Assembly: GCA_900545225.1 (NCBI GenBank) | Contig: UQXZ01000003.1 | Coordinates: 1-64,000, forward strand | Origin: an uncultured Eubacteriales bacterium | GTDB lineage: Bacteria; Bacillota; Clostridia; Lachnospirales; Lachnospiraceae | Direction: 5' to 3' | Length of the DNA: 64,000 nt | Shown here: in pieces, positions 33,991-42,832 of the stretch | Layout: every line of letters begins with the position of its first letter | Numbering within the stretch: the stretch's first letter is position 1 | Notes under the pieces: model-generated | Seen by the model: only the letters and a program-made list of their open reading frames with translations | Database searches by the model: none | What the model was told of the DNA's origin: nothing | Translations under genes and position numbers: made by a program

Positions 33991-35061
33991 TTACAACGTA
34001 CTCTTATCTTTAAATTCAACCTTTGAATCACCTCGTACATTTGCAATGTGATTGCCTGTTGTTTCAACACGGCGTGTAAGACACATAATGCACTCCGCTG
34101 CCTCATCACCTGTACAGATTTTACCGTCATATAACGCGTATTTCGCTCTTACGCTTGTAGGTGAAAGGTTAGGCATAACAACATTTCCTCCGGCAAGGAT
34201 ACCCTGCTCTCTGCCTGTTTTATTGATAGAACCAAGTGCTGTTGTTGCAGGAAGAAGAGCATTTGGCTGCATGAGTCTTGTTATTGCAAGAATATGAAGA
34301 GTATCCTCTAACTTTCCATTTGGCATATCAGCAAATGGTGTATCGTGATTGGCGATAAATGGCCCCATTCCTATCATGTGAGGCTGGAATGACTTCATAA
34401 AGAGCAGATCCTCAACAATGTTGTCCACTGTCTGATATGGAGAGCCTATCATTATTCCACAGCCAACCTGGTATCCTATTGATTTAAGATCCTTTAAACA
34501 CTCCACTCTTGTGGCAATACTCTGGGAAGGGCTGTGAATCTTGCTGTAGTGCTCAGGATTAATTGTTTCATGTCTGAGGAGATATCTGTCCGCTCCCGCT
34601 TCATAAAATTTAACATATGCCTCATGACTCTTCTCGCCTATGGAAAGAGTAATTGCACAGTCAGCATGACGCTGCTTAATTGCACGGATAATCTCACACA
34701 TATAATCATCAGTAAAAAATGGATCTTCTCCCCCCTGAAGTACAAATGTCCTGAATCCCAGGCCGTAACCTAAATCAGTGCATTCCATAATTTCATCAAA
34801 TGATAGTCTGTATCTGTCGGCATTTCTGTTACTTGCCCTGATTCCACAGTATACACAGTCTTTTTTACAATAATTTGTAAATTCAATAAGTCCTCTTATG
34901 TATACCTCATCCCCGTATACTTCTTTCTTTACTTCCCTTGCCTGAGAATATAAGAACTCCTCATCTTCCTTTGTAAGAGTTGTAAGAAGCTGTTTTAACT
35001 CGTGAGATTCCAGTATGGTGTCTTTTCTTAATTTCTTTATTAATTCTATATTTGTGCTCAT
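33991..35061 (-). CDS. hydE: [FeFe] hydrogenase H-cluster maturase HydE, radical SAM
   Basis: 356 aa from the ATG at 35061 (GGAGG 5 nt upstream; earlier in-frame starts overlap that site). The radical SAM motif is CKKDCVYC (Cys65, 69, 72), followed by RNADRYRLSFDEI, LQGGEDPFFTDDYM and the beta-barrel motifs IGMGPFIANHDTPF and GGNVVMPNLSP. HydE makes an iron-thiolate precursor for the 2Fe subcluster. The C-terminal cysteines of HydE (CIMCLTRR) are present. Single gene, end-to-end with the terminator. hydG is not in this window. Confidence 0.94.
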   Translation of the reverse strand: MSTNIELIKKLRKDTILESHELKQLLTTLTKEDEEFLYSQAREVKKEVYGDEVYIRGLIEFTNYCKKDCVYCGIRASNRNADRYRLSFDEIMECTDLGYGLGFRTFVLQGGEDPFFTDDYMCEIIRAIKQRHADCAITLSIGEKSHEAYVKFYEAGADRYLLRHETINPEHYSKIHSPSQSIATRVECLKDLKSIGYQVGCGIMIGSPYQTVDNIVEDLLFMKSFQPHMIGMGPFIANHDTPFADMPNGKLEDTLHILAITRLMQPNALLPATTALGSINKTGREQGILAGGNVVMPNLSPTSVRAKYALYDGKICTGDEAAECIMCLTRRVETTGNHIANVRGDSKVEFKDKSTL

Positions 35062-35135
35062 AATAACCTCCATACAACACAAGTCCTATGCCAAAGCCTG
35101 ACCGAAAAACGATATATCAACAATTAATCAGAATA

Positions 35136-35157
35136 AATCAATGATTAACCATTGATT
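35136..35157. promoter_or_regulatory. palindrome upstream of hydE
   Basis: Perfect 8-bp arms with a 6-bp spacer, about 75 bp before the hydE ATG. Candidate operator; no match to the hydrogenase palindrome at 51663. Confidence 0.4.
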
Positions 35158-35247
35158 ATCACAATATATCAAAAATGCTAATGCTTATAATTCCGTTCAG
35201 CTGTTAACTACTAACTTAACTATATTTCCCCAAATATTTATAAATAC

Positions 35248-35302
35248 AAAAATGCGAAATGATTATATGAAACATTTACATGTATATATCTCTCACTTCG
35301 CA
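35248..35302 (-). terminator. probable terminator of the lipoprotein gene
   Basis: TGCGAA (35253-35258) pairs with TTCGCA (35297-35302) around a long loop, with TTTTT following on the minus strand. Confidence 0.55.
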
Positions 35303-35368
35303 CTTTTCAATATTTATTTTGCATTTCTATTTCAGTTGTATACCGAAATATTTTTACATAAGATGTAA

Positions 35369-35950
35369 TTATTTAGCTGTTACAGTGATATATTCATTAT
35401 CAAGTAATGATAATAATTCAGTAGGTGAGAATTCACTTCCACTTTCAACCTTAAGCTCTAAGTATGAACTTGTATCACCTGATGGACCTACATACTTATA
35501 TGCTTTCATTTCATACTTTAAGTCTTCAATACCGTAAACATAGTAGATTGTTGCGCCATCTTTTTCTAATCTGCCCTGATCTAAAAGCTTATCAATATCT
35601 GCCATGTCAGAATCCACCTCTGCTTCAATAGCATGAGATGAAACATTATCTTCTATATCATATTCATATGAATCACCGATAGAATTCTTATACTCTAACT
35701 TTTCAGCTTTTGAGTATCCTGCAAGATACTTATTAACTGTTAAGTTATAAGCATAACTTTCATTTGTATAAGTTTCAGCTGTTGTAGTTGGCATTGTTGT
35801 AGCTGCAGCTGTTGTTTCAGTATTAGCAGCTGCTGTTGTTGTAACAGGCGCTGTAGTTGTTTCATTCTGTGTTGTACTGCTTCCACATCCTGCAAGAATT
35901 ACACCTGATGCTGCTACGCCTGCAATTGATAATAATATTTTCTTCTTCAT
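35369..35950 (-). CDS. lipoprotein of unknown function
   Basis: 193 aa. Lipobox LAGC with Cys22 after a standard signal (KKKILLSIAGVAASGVI), then a Thr/Ala-rich linker to about residue 62, then a 130-aa domain (NLTVNKYLAGYSKAEKLEYK onwards) that I do not recognise. Expected to be attached to the outer face of the membrane. GGGGG site 6 nt before the ATG. It lies between hydE and hydF, but nothing in it links it to hydrogenase maturation. Confidence 0.85.
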   Translation of the reverse strand: MKKKILLSIAGVAASGVILAGCGSSTTQNETTTAPVTTTAAANTETTAAATTMPTTTAETYTNESYAYNLTVNKYLAGYSKAEKLEYKNSIGDSYEYDIEDNVSSHAIEAEVDSDMADIDKLLDQGRLEKDGATIYYVYGIEDLKYEMKAYKYVGPSGDTSSYLELKVESGSEFSPTELLSLLDNEYITVTAK

Positions 35951-36149
35951 AATAATCCCCCTTCATAAAACATGAAGATATTATTTAAACGGTTAAACCC
36001 CGATTCAGTATCTTCCTTTATCAATATCTGACTTATACAATATATCACATTAAAATGTATTAGTTCTTAAAATTTTGATAAAATATCTATTTTGTCTAAA
36101 TTTTATATAAAATTATTACATAACTTTCAAGTATATCTTTTTATACTGC

Positions 36150-36220
36150 AATGACAATTTTAATTTTCGTACTCAGTCTTCATATATTATAATGACAATT
36201 TTAACATCTGTCCTCAATCT
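36150..36220. repeat. 41-bp direct repeat at the hydF 3' end
   Basis: AATGACAATTTTAA occurs at 36150-36163 and 36191-36204, and each copy is followed by CTCA(G/A)TCTTC; the second copy runs into the last codons of hydF. Looks like a partial tandem duplication. Confidence 0.65.
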
Positions 36221-37407
36221 TCCAATATCTTAACGGCTCTTTTCAGAATACCGTTCATATAGCTGATTGCTATTCCGTAATTAGTTACCTTTACGCCGCT
36301 GTTATGTATGTGCTTCATACGGCTTAATACCTGCTTTTCACTTAACATACAGCCACCGCAGTGAATAACAAGGTCAAAGCCTGAAAGATCTTCCGGGAAA
36401 TATGTCCCGTTTGAGAGCTCTATTGAAAGCTCCTTGCCTGTATATTTCTTAAGCAGCTTAGGTATTTTTACAGAACCAATATCTTCACACTGTCTGTGAT
36501 GTGAGCATCCTTCAGAGATTAATACTCTGTCTCCATCCTTAAGATTATCAATGTGATACACGCCCTCTAAGGCCATATCGAGAAATCCTTTATATCTGGC
36601 CATAAGAATGGAAAATGATGTAAGTGAAACATTTTCCGGAACGACCTTATCTACAAACTTAAATACCTGACTGTCCGTAATAACAAGATCTGTGTATCTG
36701 CCTGCTCCATTTGTCATAAATTCTTCAAGCTCAGTATCTTTTACACATACAGCCTGGGAGCCTGCATCCAGAATATCTCTTATAACCTGCTGCTGTGGAA
36801 GGATAAGTCTGCCCTTTGGAGCTGATTCATCAATAGGAATGACAAGCGTTACCAGAGAGTTTTTCTTAAGCTTATCGGAAATAATAAATCTCTCTGTTTT
36901 GCTCTCATTAAAAAGAATTATTTTCTCTTCTAATAGATTCTTTAACTCTTCTATATTTGTCTTTTCTTTTGCAGAAACCAGGATATCAGCGTGAATATCT
37001 TCTGCATTTCCTGCAAATCCATCCATTTTATTGCAGACTACAATATATGGAATATCTTTTTCGCGACACAGCTTTATCAACGGCTCAATATCTGCATCTG
37101 TCTCAGCCGGTGTTGTAACGATTACTGCTACATTTACGCTGTCCAGCGCTTTCATTGTGGCTTTCATTCTGAGAGAGCCTATTTCCCCATCATCTGATAA
37201 TCCCGGTGTATCAATTAAAACCACAGGACCAGCCTTATGGAGCTCCATTGTCTTTTTTACCGTGTCTGTAGTTGTGCCCTTAAACTCAGACACCACGGAA
37301 ATGTTCTGTCCGGTAATGGCATTAATGATGGAAGATTTACCTGCATTTACGTTACCAAGGAATCCAATCTGAACTCTTTCGGAAACCGGTGTTTCATTTA
37401 AACTCAT
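36214..37407 (-). CDS. hydF: [FeFe] hydrogenase maturation GTPase HydF
   Basis: 397 aa. GTPase domain with G1 GNVNAGKSS at 18-26, G3 DTPGLSD, G4 NKMD and G5 SAK; then the dimerisation domain and the [4Fe-4S]-binding domain with CSHHRQCEDIG and HCGGCM (CxHx46-53HCxxC type). HydF is the scaffold that passes the 2Fe precursor to apo-HydA. Translated from ATG 37407 with an AGGT site. It lies just downstream of the antiporter operon but behind its own upstream gap. Confidence 0.95.
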   Translation of the reverse strand: MSLNETPVSERVQIGFLGNVNAGKSSIINAITGQNISVVSEFKGTTTDTVKKTMELHKAGPVVLIDTPGLSDDGEIGSLRMKATMKALDSVNVAVIVTTPAETDADIEPLIKLCREKDIPYIVVCNKMDGFAGNAEDIHADILVSAKEKTNIEELKNLLEEKIILFNESKTERFIISDKLKKNSLVTLVIPIDESAPKGRLILPQQQVIRDILDAGSQAVCVKDTELEEFMTNGAGRYTDLVITDSQVFKFVDKVVPENVSLTSFSILMARYKGFLDMALEGVYHIDNLKDGDRVLISEGCSHHRQCEDIGSVKIPKLLKKYTGKELSIELSNGTYFPEDLSGFDLVIHCGGCMLSEKQVLSRMKHIHNSGVKVTNYGIAISYMNGILKRAVKILED

Positions 37408-37810
37408 AATTATTTACCTGTGTATATTACATATACATCCTCTCCTGAATATTAGTTATAAAGCCTTTAACTCTCTACGCCACCCATAACATACTAAATC
37501 ACATATATACAGTAATACTATAAATGCTGTATTTAATCAATTTATCAAATAGTGATTTATGGACTGAAGATGCTGAATTATTACATTTGACAATCAGGCA
37601 ATATCGAATACGATGCATTACACAGCAGTACAAGTAATATGCATTTTGCTACAATACAAATAGAATGTATTTCACATCAATACAAATAAAAAAACGGATG
37701 CCACTGTTTAACAGCAACATCCGTTTATGCTCTATACGAGCTTTATTTATATATTAAGAACTTAATCTCACATATATATCTGTACGTACCAAATGGTACG
37801 CACCTGCATT
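37408..37810. other. intergenic region upstream of hydF
   Basis: Holds the terminator of the antiporter operon (37687-37726). In the remaining 280 bp of AT-rich sequence I see no clear promoter. Confidence 0.55.
37687..37726 (-). terminator. terminator of the antiporter operon
   Basis: AAACGGATG (37692-37700) pairs with CATCCGTTT (37718-37726), with a CTGTT/AACAG inner stem; seven or more T follow on the minus strand. Confidence 0.9.
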
Positions 37811-39802
37811 TTAGTTAAATGCTACAAGAAGTACAAAGTAGAGTACTGCAACCATACCTATCACAAAGAGCAGTAAGCTGTAAGAAATTCCTCTTGGAAC
37901 TCTCTCTGCCTTCTGTGGCTTTTCGTATAATGCAAATTCATCTTCTTCCTTAGAGTTAAATCTTTCAGGTCTCTTGATGAAGAATAATGACTTGTAAAGC
38001 CATGCCACACCATCACCAACGATGAATACAAGTCTTGCAGCAAATGCACCGATAAATGGTAATACTGTAAGAAGTGTTGGACGGTAGAAATATTTTTCCA
38101 TATCAAGCTTGTAGTTCCAAGCGTCGATATAGTCTTTCTTTCCATCCTCTCTCTTCTTCATGAGGCAAGGTCTTACGATAAGGAAGTAGAACAATGCTCC
38201 GATTGAAAGAGAAGCAAGAGCTCCACTTATATTTGCCCATGAGAAGTATGCTACCTGATGTTCCATGCCGTGACCATTTAAGAAATGCTGTGACATGTCT
38301 CCGATAACATCCTGTGTGTAGTGTGGAAGGATACCGATTACAGGGAATAATACTCCAAGAATTCCTAAGAGAATCTTAACTGGAATACTAACGTATTTTG
38401 ACTTCTTGCTGTATTCAGCCTGTAATTCAGGATCGTTATTCTTTTCAATAAATACCGCTACAAATATTTTAAGCATGTAACAGAATGTTAAACCACCTGT
38501 AAATATGAATAGCGCTTCTATTATCTTGAATAATACTGCCATGCCTGTTGTTTCAGGGAACATTGCAATATATTCAACTAAGCTTTCGTGAATAAGCGTC
38601 TTACTGATGTATCCGTTGAAGAATGGAACACCGGCAACACCTAAAATTGCTGATGCACTTACAAGCTTAATAAGCCACTTGTTTCTACCCCATCCCTTAA
38701 TCTTATTGAGATCGAAATCCTTAAGATTCATAAAGATGATGCCGGCAACCATAAAGAGTGCAAGCTTGATAAATGAGTGGTTTACAAGATGTAATACAGA
38801 ACCCTGTACTGCAATTGCGTTGTGCTCTCCTAAAACTGCCTGCATACCTGTTCCAACAAGGATGAAACCGATCTGTGACATTGAAGAACATGCAATTGTT
38901 CTCTTGAAGTTAGTAGAGAACACAGCGAGCATTGCTCCTGTAAGCATTGTAAGAGTTCCTGCAATAAGGATTACAAGTCCCCATGTATAATCATGGAGAA
39001 GTATCTGACCTGTTACAACGAAGATACCAAAGATACCTGCCTTACTGAGCACTGCTGAAAGTAATGCTGTAGCAGGTTCCGGAGCTGCAACGTAGGCCTT
39101 TGGAAGCCATGTGTGAAGTGGGTACATACCCGCCTTTACACCGAAACCAAATAAGATAAGTAATCCTGATGCAAGTACCATTCCATAGCTTGTGCCTGAT
39201 GACTGGATGGCACTTAAAATCTGATCCATTTCAAGAGTACCGATGTTGGCCTGAAGCATGAATAATCCCATAAGTGTTACAAGGCCACCAAGCACACCAA
39301 ATCCTAAGTAGCTCTTTGATGCATCAATTGCTTTTTCTGATTCTCCGTGAATAACAAGAACATATGATGTAAATGTCATTACTTCGAAGAATATAAATGT
39401 TGTGTATAAGTTAGCCGAAAGGAATATTGCCATTGTTGCTCCAAGTGTCCAGAGCATAAACATGTAATATCTGTTTCTGTTTCGGCCATTGAGTTTGTTA
39501 AAGTATTCAATACTCTGAACAGTAGTAAAGAACCATGTTATAGCCGCTATCATGGCCATTACTAATCTGAATCCGTCAGCTCTGAAGTGTAAGCCAAAGC
39601 CCGCAAATCCTTCCCAATATAAATCAGTAGGGGTTTCAAGCGACATAGCCACAAGAACTATAGTCGCACCAAGCTCAATCGCGGTAATTAAAATAGCCAC
39701 TCTGTCTCTGCCGGTCTTGTTGTGTCTGCCTAATAAGTAATTAACAAGTCCTGCCGCAAACGGAAAGAATACTAAAAACAAAATAAGTAAATTACCTGAC
39801 AA
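37811..39802 (-). CDS. NuoL/MrpA-like proton-conducting membrane subunit
   Basis: 663 aa, TTG start at 39802 with GGAGG 10 nt upstream and no ATG nearby. About 16 membrane helices. The antiporter core shows the Glu-bearing TFIFFEVMTFTSYVLV, the Lys-bearing FGVKAGMYPLHTWLPKAYVAAPEPATALLSAVLSKAGIFG, and LVNHSFIKLALFMVAGII with its Lys. The C-terminal third has extra helices and ends in a soluble-then-TM tail, as in NuoL/MrpA. Last gene of the operon. It lacks the MrpA C-terminal domains, which are instead encoded separately (45832-46152 and 44873-45820). Confidence 0.88.
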   Translation of the reverse strand: MSGNLLILFLVFFPFAAGLVNYLLGRHNKTGRDRVAILITAIELGATIVLVAMSLETPTDLYWEGFAGFGLHFRADGFRLVMAMIAAITWFFTTVQSIEYFNKLNGRNRNRYYMFMLWTLGATMAIFLSANLYTTFIFFEVMTFTSYVLVIHGESEKAIDASKSYLGFGVLGGLVTLMGLFMLQANIGTLEMDQILSAIQSSGTSYGMVLASGLLILFGFGVKAGMYPLHTWLPKAYVAAPEPATALLSAVLSKAGIFGIFVVTGQILLHDYTWGLVILIAGTLTMLTGAMLAVFSTNFKRTIACSSMSQIGFILVGTGMQAVLGEHNAIAVQGSVLHLVNHSFIKLALFMVAGIIFMNLKDFDLNKIKGWGRNKWLIKLVSASAILGVAGVPFFNGYISKTLIHESLVEYIAMFPETTGMAVLFKIIEALFIFTGGLTFCYMLKIFVAVFIEKNNDPELQAEYSKKSKYVSIPVKILLGILGVLFPVIGILPHYTQDVIGDMSQHFLNGHGMEHQVAYFSWANISGALASLSIGALFYFLIVRPCLMKKREDGKKDYIDAWNYKLDMEKYFYRPTLLTVLPFIGAFAARLVFIVGDGVAWLYKSLFFIKRPERFNSKEEDEFALYEKPQKAERVPRGISYSLLLFVIGMVAVLYFVLLVAFN

Positions 39803-39833
39803 GCTTATCTCACCTCCTTATGTGTGTATTTGT

Positions 39834-41309
39834 TTATAAAATACCTGCTATATGCTGGAACATATTAATAAATGGTGTTGGATATACGCCAATTACGATT
39901 GATGCGATACTGAGACCCATCATTGGAATTGTCATACATTTTCCCGGATCCTTAACACCTTTGTTCATTCTCTCAAGGTTTAATCCTTTATCAGGGAAGT
40001 ATGCCTTGATGATAATCTGGAATAAATATAAAGATGTAAGTACAGCTGAAATAATAAGTGCTCCAATACCAACATATGAAAGAACTAAGTCTGTATTGGC
40101 AGCTGCAGTTCCGATCATCCACTTACTTGTTATAGCCATAAGAGGTGGTACACCGATAAGCCCGAGAGAACATATTGTAAATGCAGCCATTGTGATAGGC
40201 ATTGTCTTACCAAAGCCCGCTAACTGATCTACATATTCCCTTCCTGTTGTAACAATAATTGCACCTGCAACGAAGAACAATGTGATCTTAAGAACTGAAT
40301 GGAACATCATGTGTGTCATTCCGCCTACAAGTCCTTCAGGTGTCATAATCATAAGTGAGAATAACATATAAGAAAGGTTACTTACTGTTGAGTAAGCAAG
40401 ACGTCGCTTAATATGATTTTCTCGAAGAGCCATTGAAGAACCAAATATTATGGTTATGATGGCTGCGAGCATACAGACGAACTGTGCCCATGTTCCATAT
40501 AACAGATCGGTACCGAAGCTGTAATATGTAACTCTCATAATCGCAAACACACCGGCGTTAACAACCGCTACGGCATGAAGAAGTGCTGTTACAGGTGTTG
40601 GAGCAACACCGGCACTTGGCAGCCAGTTGAAGAACGGGAAGATTGCCGCCTTTACACCGAAGCCGAAGAATGCACAGATAAATCCAACAAGAAGTAACTG
40701 CTCATGACCTGAGATCTTAGCTAAATCTGTAAGAATTCCACCGTATACGAAATCAAGCGAAACACCAAAGTACATGAGGAGCATGATTGCGATAAAACCA
40801 AAGCTCGCACCTGTAATTGAATAAATTACATACTTCTTACCTGCAGATGCAGCCTTTTTGTCCATCTCATGCATAACGAGAGGTAAAGTTGCAGCTGTAA
40901 GTAATTCGTAGAATAAATACATTGTGATTAAGTTCGCTGCAAATACGATTCCCATAATCACACCAAATGAAATAATGAAGAATGAGAAGAACTTATTCTC
41001 ATTATGTTCATGTGACATATATTCGAATGCATAGAATGCTGTTACTACCCAGAGTGTAGAAACAATCATTCCAAATACTGTAGATAAACCATCCACTCTA
41101 AAGGTTATACTAACGATTTCCGAAAAACGTATCACCGTAAAGGATTGTTCAGGTACAGTAAACATAAATACGATTGCGAGAATCATATTAATAATACAAA
41201 CCATTGCTACATATATATGTCTTTGACGATTATCTTTGATCCCGTTGCACATGAGTATGAAGCCCATGACAATAGGAAATATAATCGGTATTAAAAGCAA
41301 TGCCGCCAT
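39834..41309 (-). CDS. MrpD/NuoN-like antiporter subunit, paralogue 3
   Basis: 491 aa, about 14 membrane helices. Conserved Glu in LITMYLFYELLTAATLPLV and Lys in FFGFGVKAAIFPFFNWLPSAGVAPTPVTALLHAVAVVNAG, and MMFHSVLKITLFFVAGAI with the third charged residue. Same length and organisation as the next paralogue (41342-42817), which suggests tandem duplication. Part of the membrane ion channel of the complex. Confidence 0.88.
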   Translation of the reverse strand: MAALLLIPIIFPIVMGFILMCNGIKDNRQRHIYVAMVCIINMILAIVFMFTVPEQSFTVIRFSEIVSITFRVDGLSTVFGMIVSTLWVVTAFYAFEYMSHEHNENKFFSFFIISFGVIMGIVFAANLITMYLFYELLTAATLPLVMHEMDKKAASAGKKYVIYSITGASFGFIAIMLLMYFGVSLDFVYGGILTDLAKISGHEQLLLVGFICAFFGFGVKAAIFPFFNWLPSAGVAPTPVTALLHAVAVVNAGVFAIMRVTYYSFGTDLLYGTWAQFVCMLAAIITIIFGSSMALRENHIKRRLAYSTVSNLSYMLFSLMIMTPEGLVGGMTHMMFHSVLKITLFFVAGAIIVTTGREYVDQLAGFGKTMPITMAAFTICSLGLIGVPPLMAITSKWMIGTAAANTDLVLSYVGIGALIISAVLTSLYLFQIIIKAYFPDKGLNLERMNKGVKDPGKCMTIPMMGLSIASIVIGVYPTPFINMFQHIAGIL

Positions 41310-41341
41310 ATTTACTCCCTTCTAAAAAATAATCAATACGG

Positions 41342-42817
41342 TTAAACCGGTAATATAACTGAAATAATGTTGCCTATTGCACCTGTAAGTCCACCAGGCA
41401 TAATTCCAAGTCCCAGAGCACATACAGATAAGATAATTAAAGGTACTGTCATATAAGCATTAGGTTCTGTTTTAACAAGACCTGCGTAGTTATAATCTTT
41501 GCCCGGGAAGAAGGCTGTCTGCACAATAGGGAATAAGTATCCTGCTGTAAGTAAAGCTGAAAGCAATAATACTGCAGCTCCAACGATTCCCAATGCACCA
41601 AATTCTGGTGAAAGTGCTGCTGTAGCCAGATACCATTTACTGAAGAATCCGGCAAATGGTGGAATACCTACAAGTGAAAGTGAAGCTAGTGTGAAGCACC
41701 ACATTACTATAGGCATTTGTTTTCCTATGCCACGGAGCTCATACACATATGTCTTATGTGTTTTGTAAATGATTGCTCCGGCACATAAGAATAAGATATT
41801 CTTAGCGATTGCGTGGAACACAACCTGGAGAAGTGCACCTTCTACTGATGCAGGTGTCATAAGGAATAATCCAAAGAGTACATATGAAACCTGGCTGACA
41901 GAAGAATATGCAAGTCTCTTCTTGAGAAGCTTTTCTTTAAAGGCAAGCATTGATCCTACAAATACTGTTGTAAGTGCAAGGATGATGAGCATGTATTGTA
42001 CCCATGTGCCACGGAGCATGTCCGTACCAACCTGGTAGAATATAACTCTTATGATTGCCAGTACACCAGCCTTTGTAATAATACCTGAAAGTACTGCAGA
42101 AGCCGGAGCAGGTGCAACAGGGTGGGCTGTTGGAAGCCATGCCTGAAGCGGAATCATACCCGCCTTTGCACCAAAGCCTATAATCATAATTAATGTAACA
42201 ACAAGTACTAATGTCTCATGTCCCTCAACAAGTGATGGATTGAGAACACCACCCGGCTGGAAGATTAAATTTCCACCGGCAAATCTATTAAGGAAGAAAA
42301 GTCCGAATAAACCGAAGCCCGCTCCAAAAATAGAATATCCAAGATACTTCATTCCGGCAGCAATAGCTTCCTTAGTTCTTGAATGAATTACAAGTGGAAC
42401 TGTCATAATAGACATCATCTCAAAGAACATATATAAAGTAATTAAATTACTTGAATAGCAAAGTCCTACGAGAATACCACCTGTCATTGTATAAAAGCCT
42501 AAAAATCTTGATTCATCACCTTCGTGCTGAATATATTCATAGGCAAAAAATGCTACTAACATCCATATTATTGCCATAAGACAAGCAAAGAATTTGGATA
42601 TGGAATCAAGCTGGAATCCAACTATCATATTATCCGCAATGGTCCAAAGCTGAAGGCTGAGTCCATCTGTAAAGGCCAATCCGCATACTATAGCAGCATT
42701 TGCTATAAGTACGATTGAGATTAAAGTCTTTCTTGCTTTAGCGTCCTTCATAGGAAAGACAAACAATCCGGCAATAACAGGCAGTAGTATGGGTATTAGC
42801 AATGTTACTCCTGCCAT
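41342..42817 (-). CDS. MrpD/NuoN-like antiporter subunit, paralogue 2
   Basis: 491 aa, about 14 membrane helices. Glu in LITLYMFFEMMSIMTVPLV, Lys in IGFGAKAGMIPLQAWLPTAHPVAPAPASAVLSGIITKAGV, and VVFHAIAKNILFLCAGAI. Closest relative in the window is the preceding paralogue downstream. Gaps of 15-32 bp to its neighbours. Confidence 0.88.
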   Translation of the reverse strand: MAGVTLLIPILLPVIAGLFVFPMKDAKARKTLISIVLIANAAIVCGLAFTDGLSLQLWTIADNMIVGFQLDSISKFFACLMAIIWMLVAFFAYEYIQHEGDESRFLGFYTMTGGILVGLCYSSNLITLYMFFEMMSIMTVPLVIHSRTKEAIAAGMKYLGYSIFGAGFGLFGLFFLNRFAGGNLIFQPGGVLNPSLVEGHETLVLVVTLIMIIGFGAKAGMIPLQAWLPTAHPVAPAPASAVLSGIITKAGVLAIIRVIFYQVGTDMLRGTWVQYMLIILALTTVFVGSMLAFKEKLLKKRLAYSSVSQVSYVLFGLFLMTPASVEGALLQVVFHAIAKNILFLCAGAIIYKTHKTYVYELRGIGKQMPIVMWCFTLASLSLVGIPPFAGFFSKWYLATAALSPEFGALGIVGAAVLLLSALLTAGYLFPIVQTAFFPGKDYNYAGLVKTEPNAYMTVPLIILSVCALGLGIMPGGLTGAIGNIISVILPV

Positions 42818-42832
42818 ATAAATATCCTTTCA

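Larger units (their letters stand above)
35062..35368. other. intergenic region between hydE and the lipoprotein gene
   Basis: Contains an AATCAATG-ATTAAC-CATTGATT palindrome (35136-35157) in front of hydE and the lipoprotein terminator (35248-35302). No gene seen. Confidence 0.6.
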
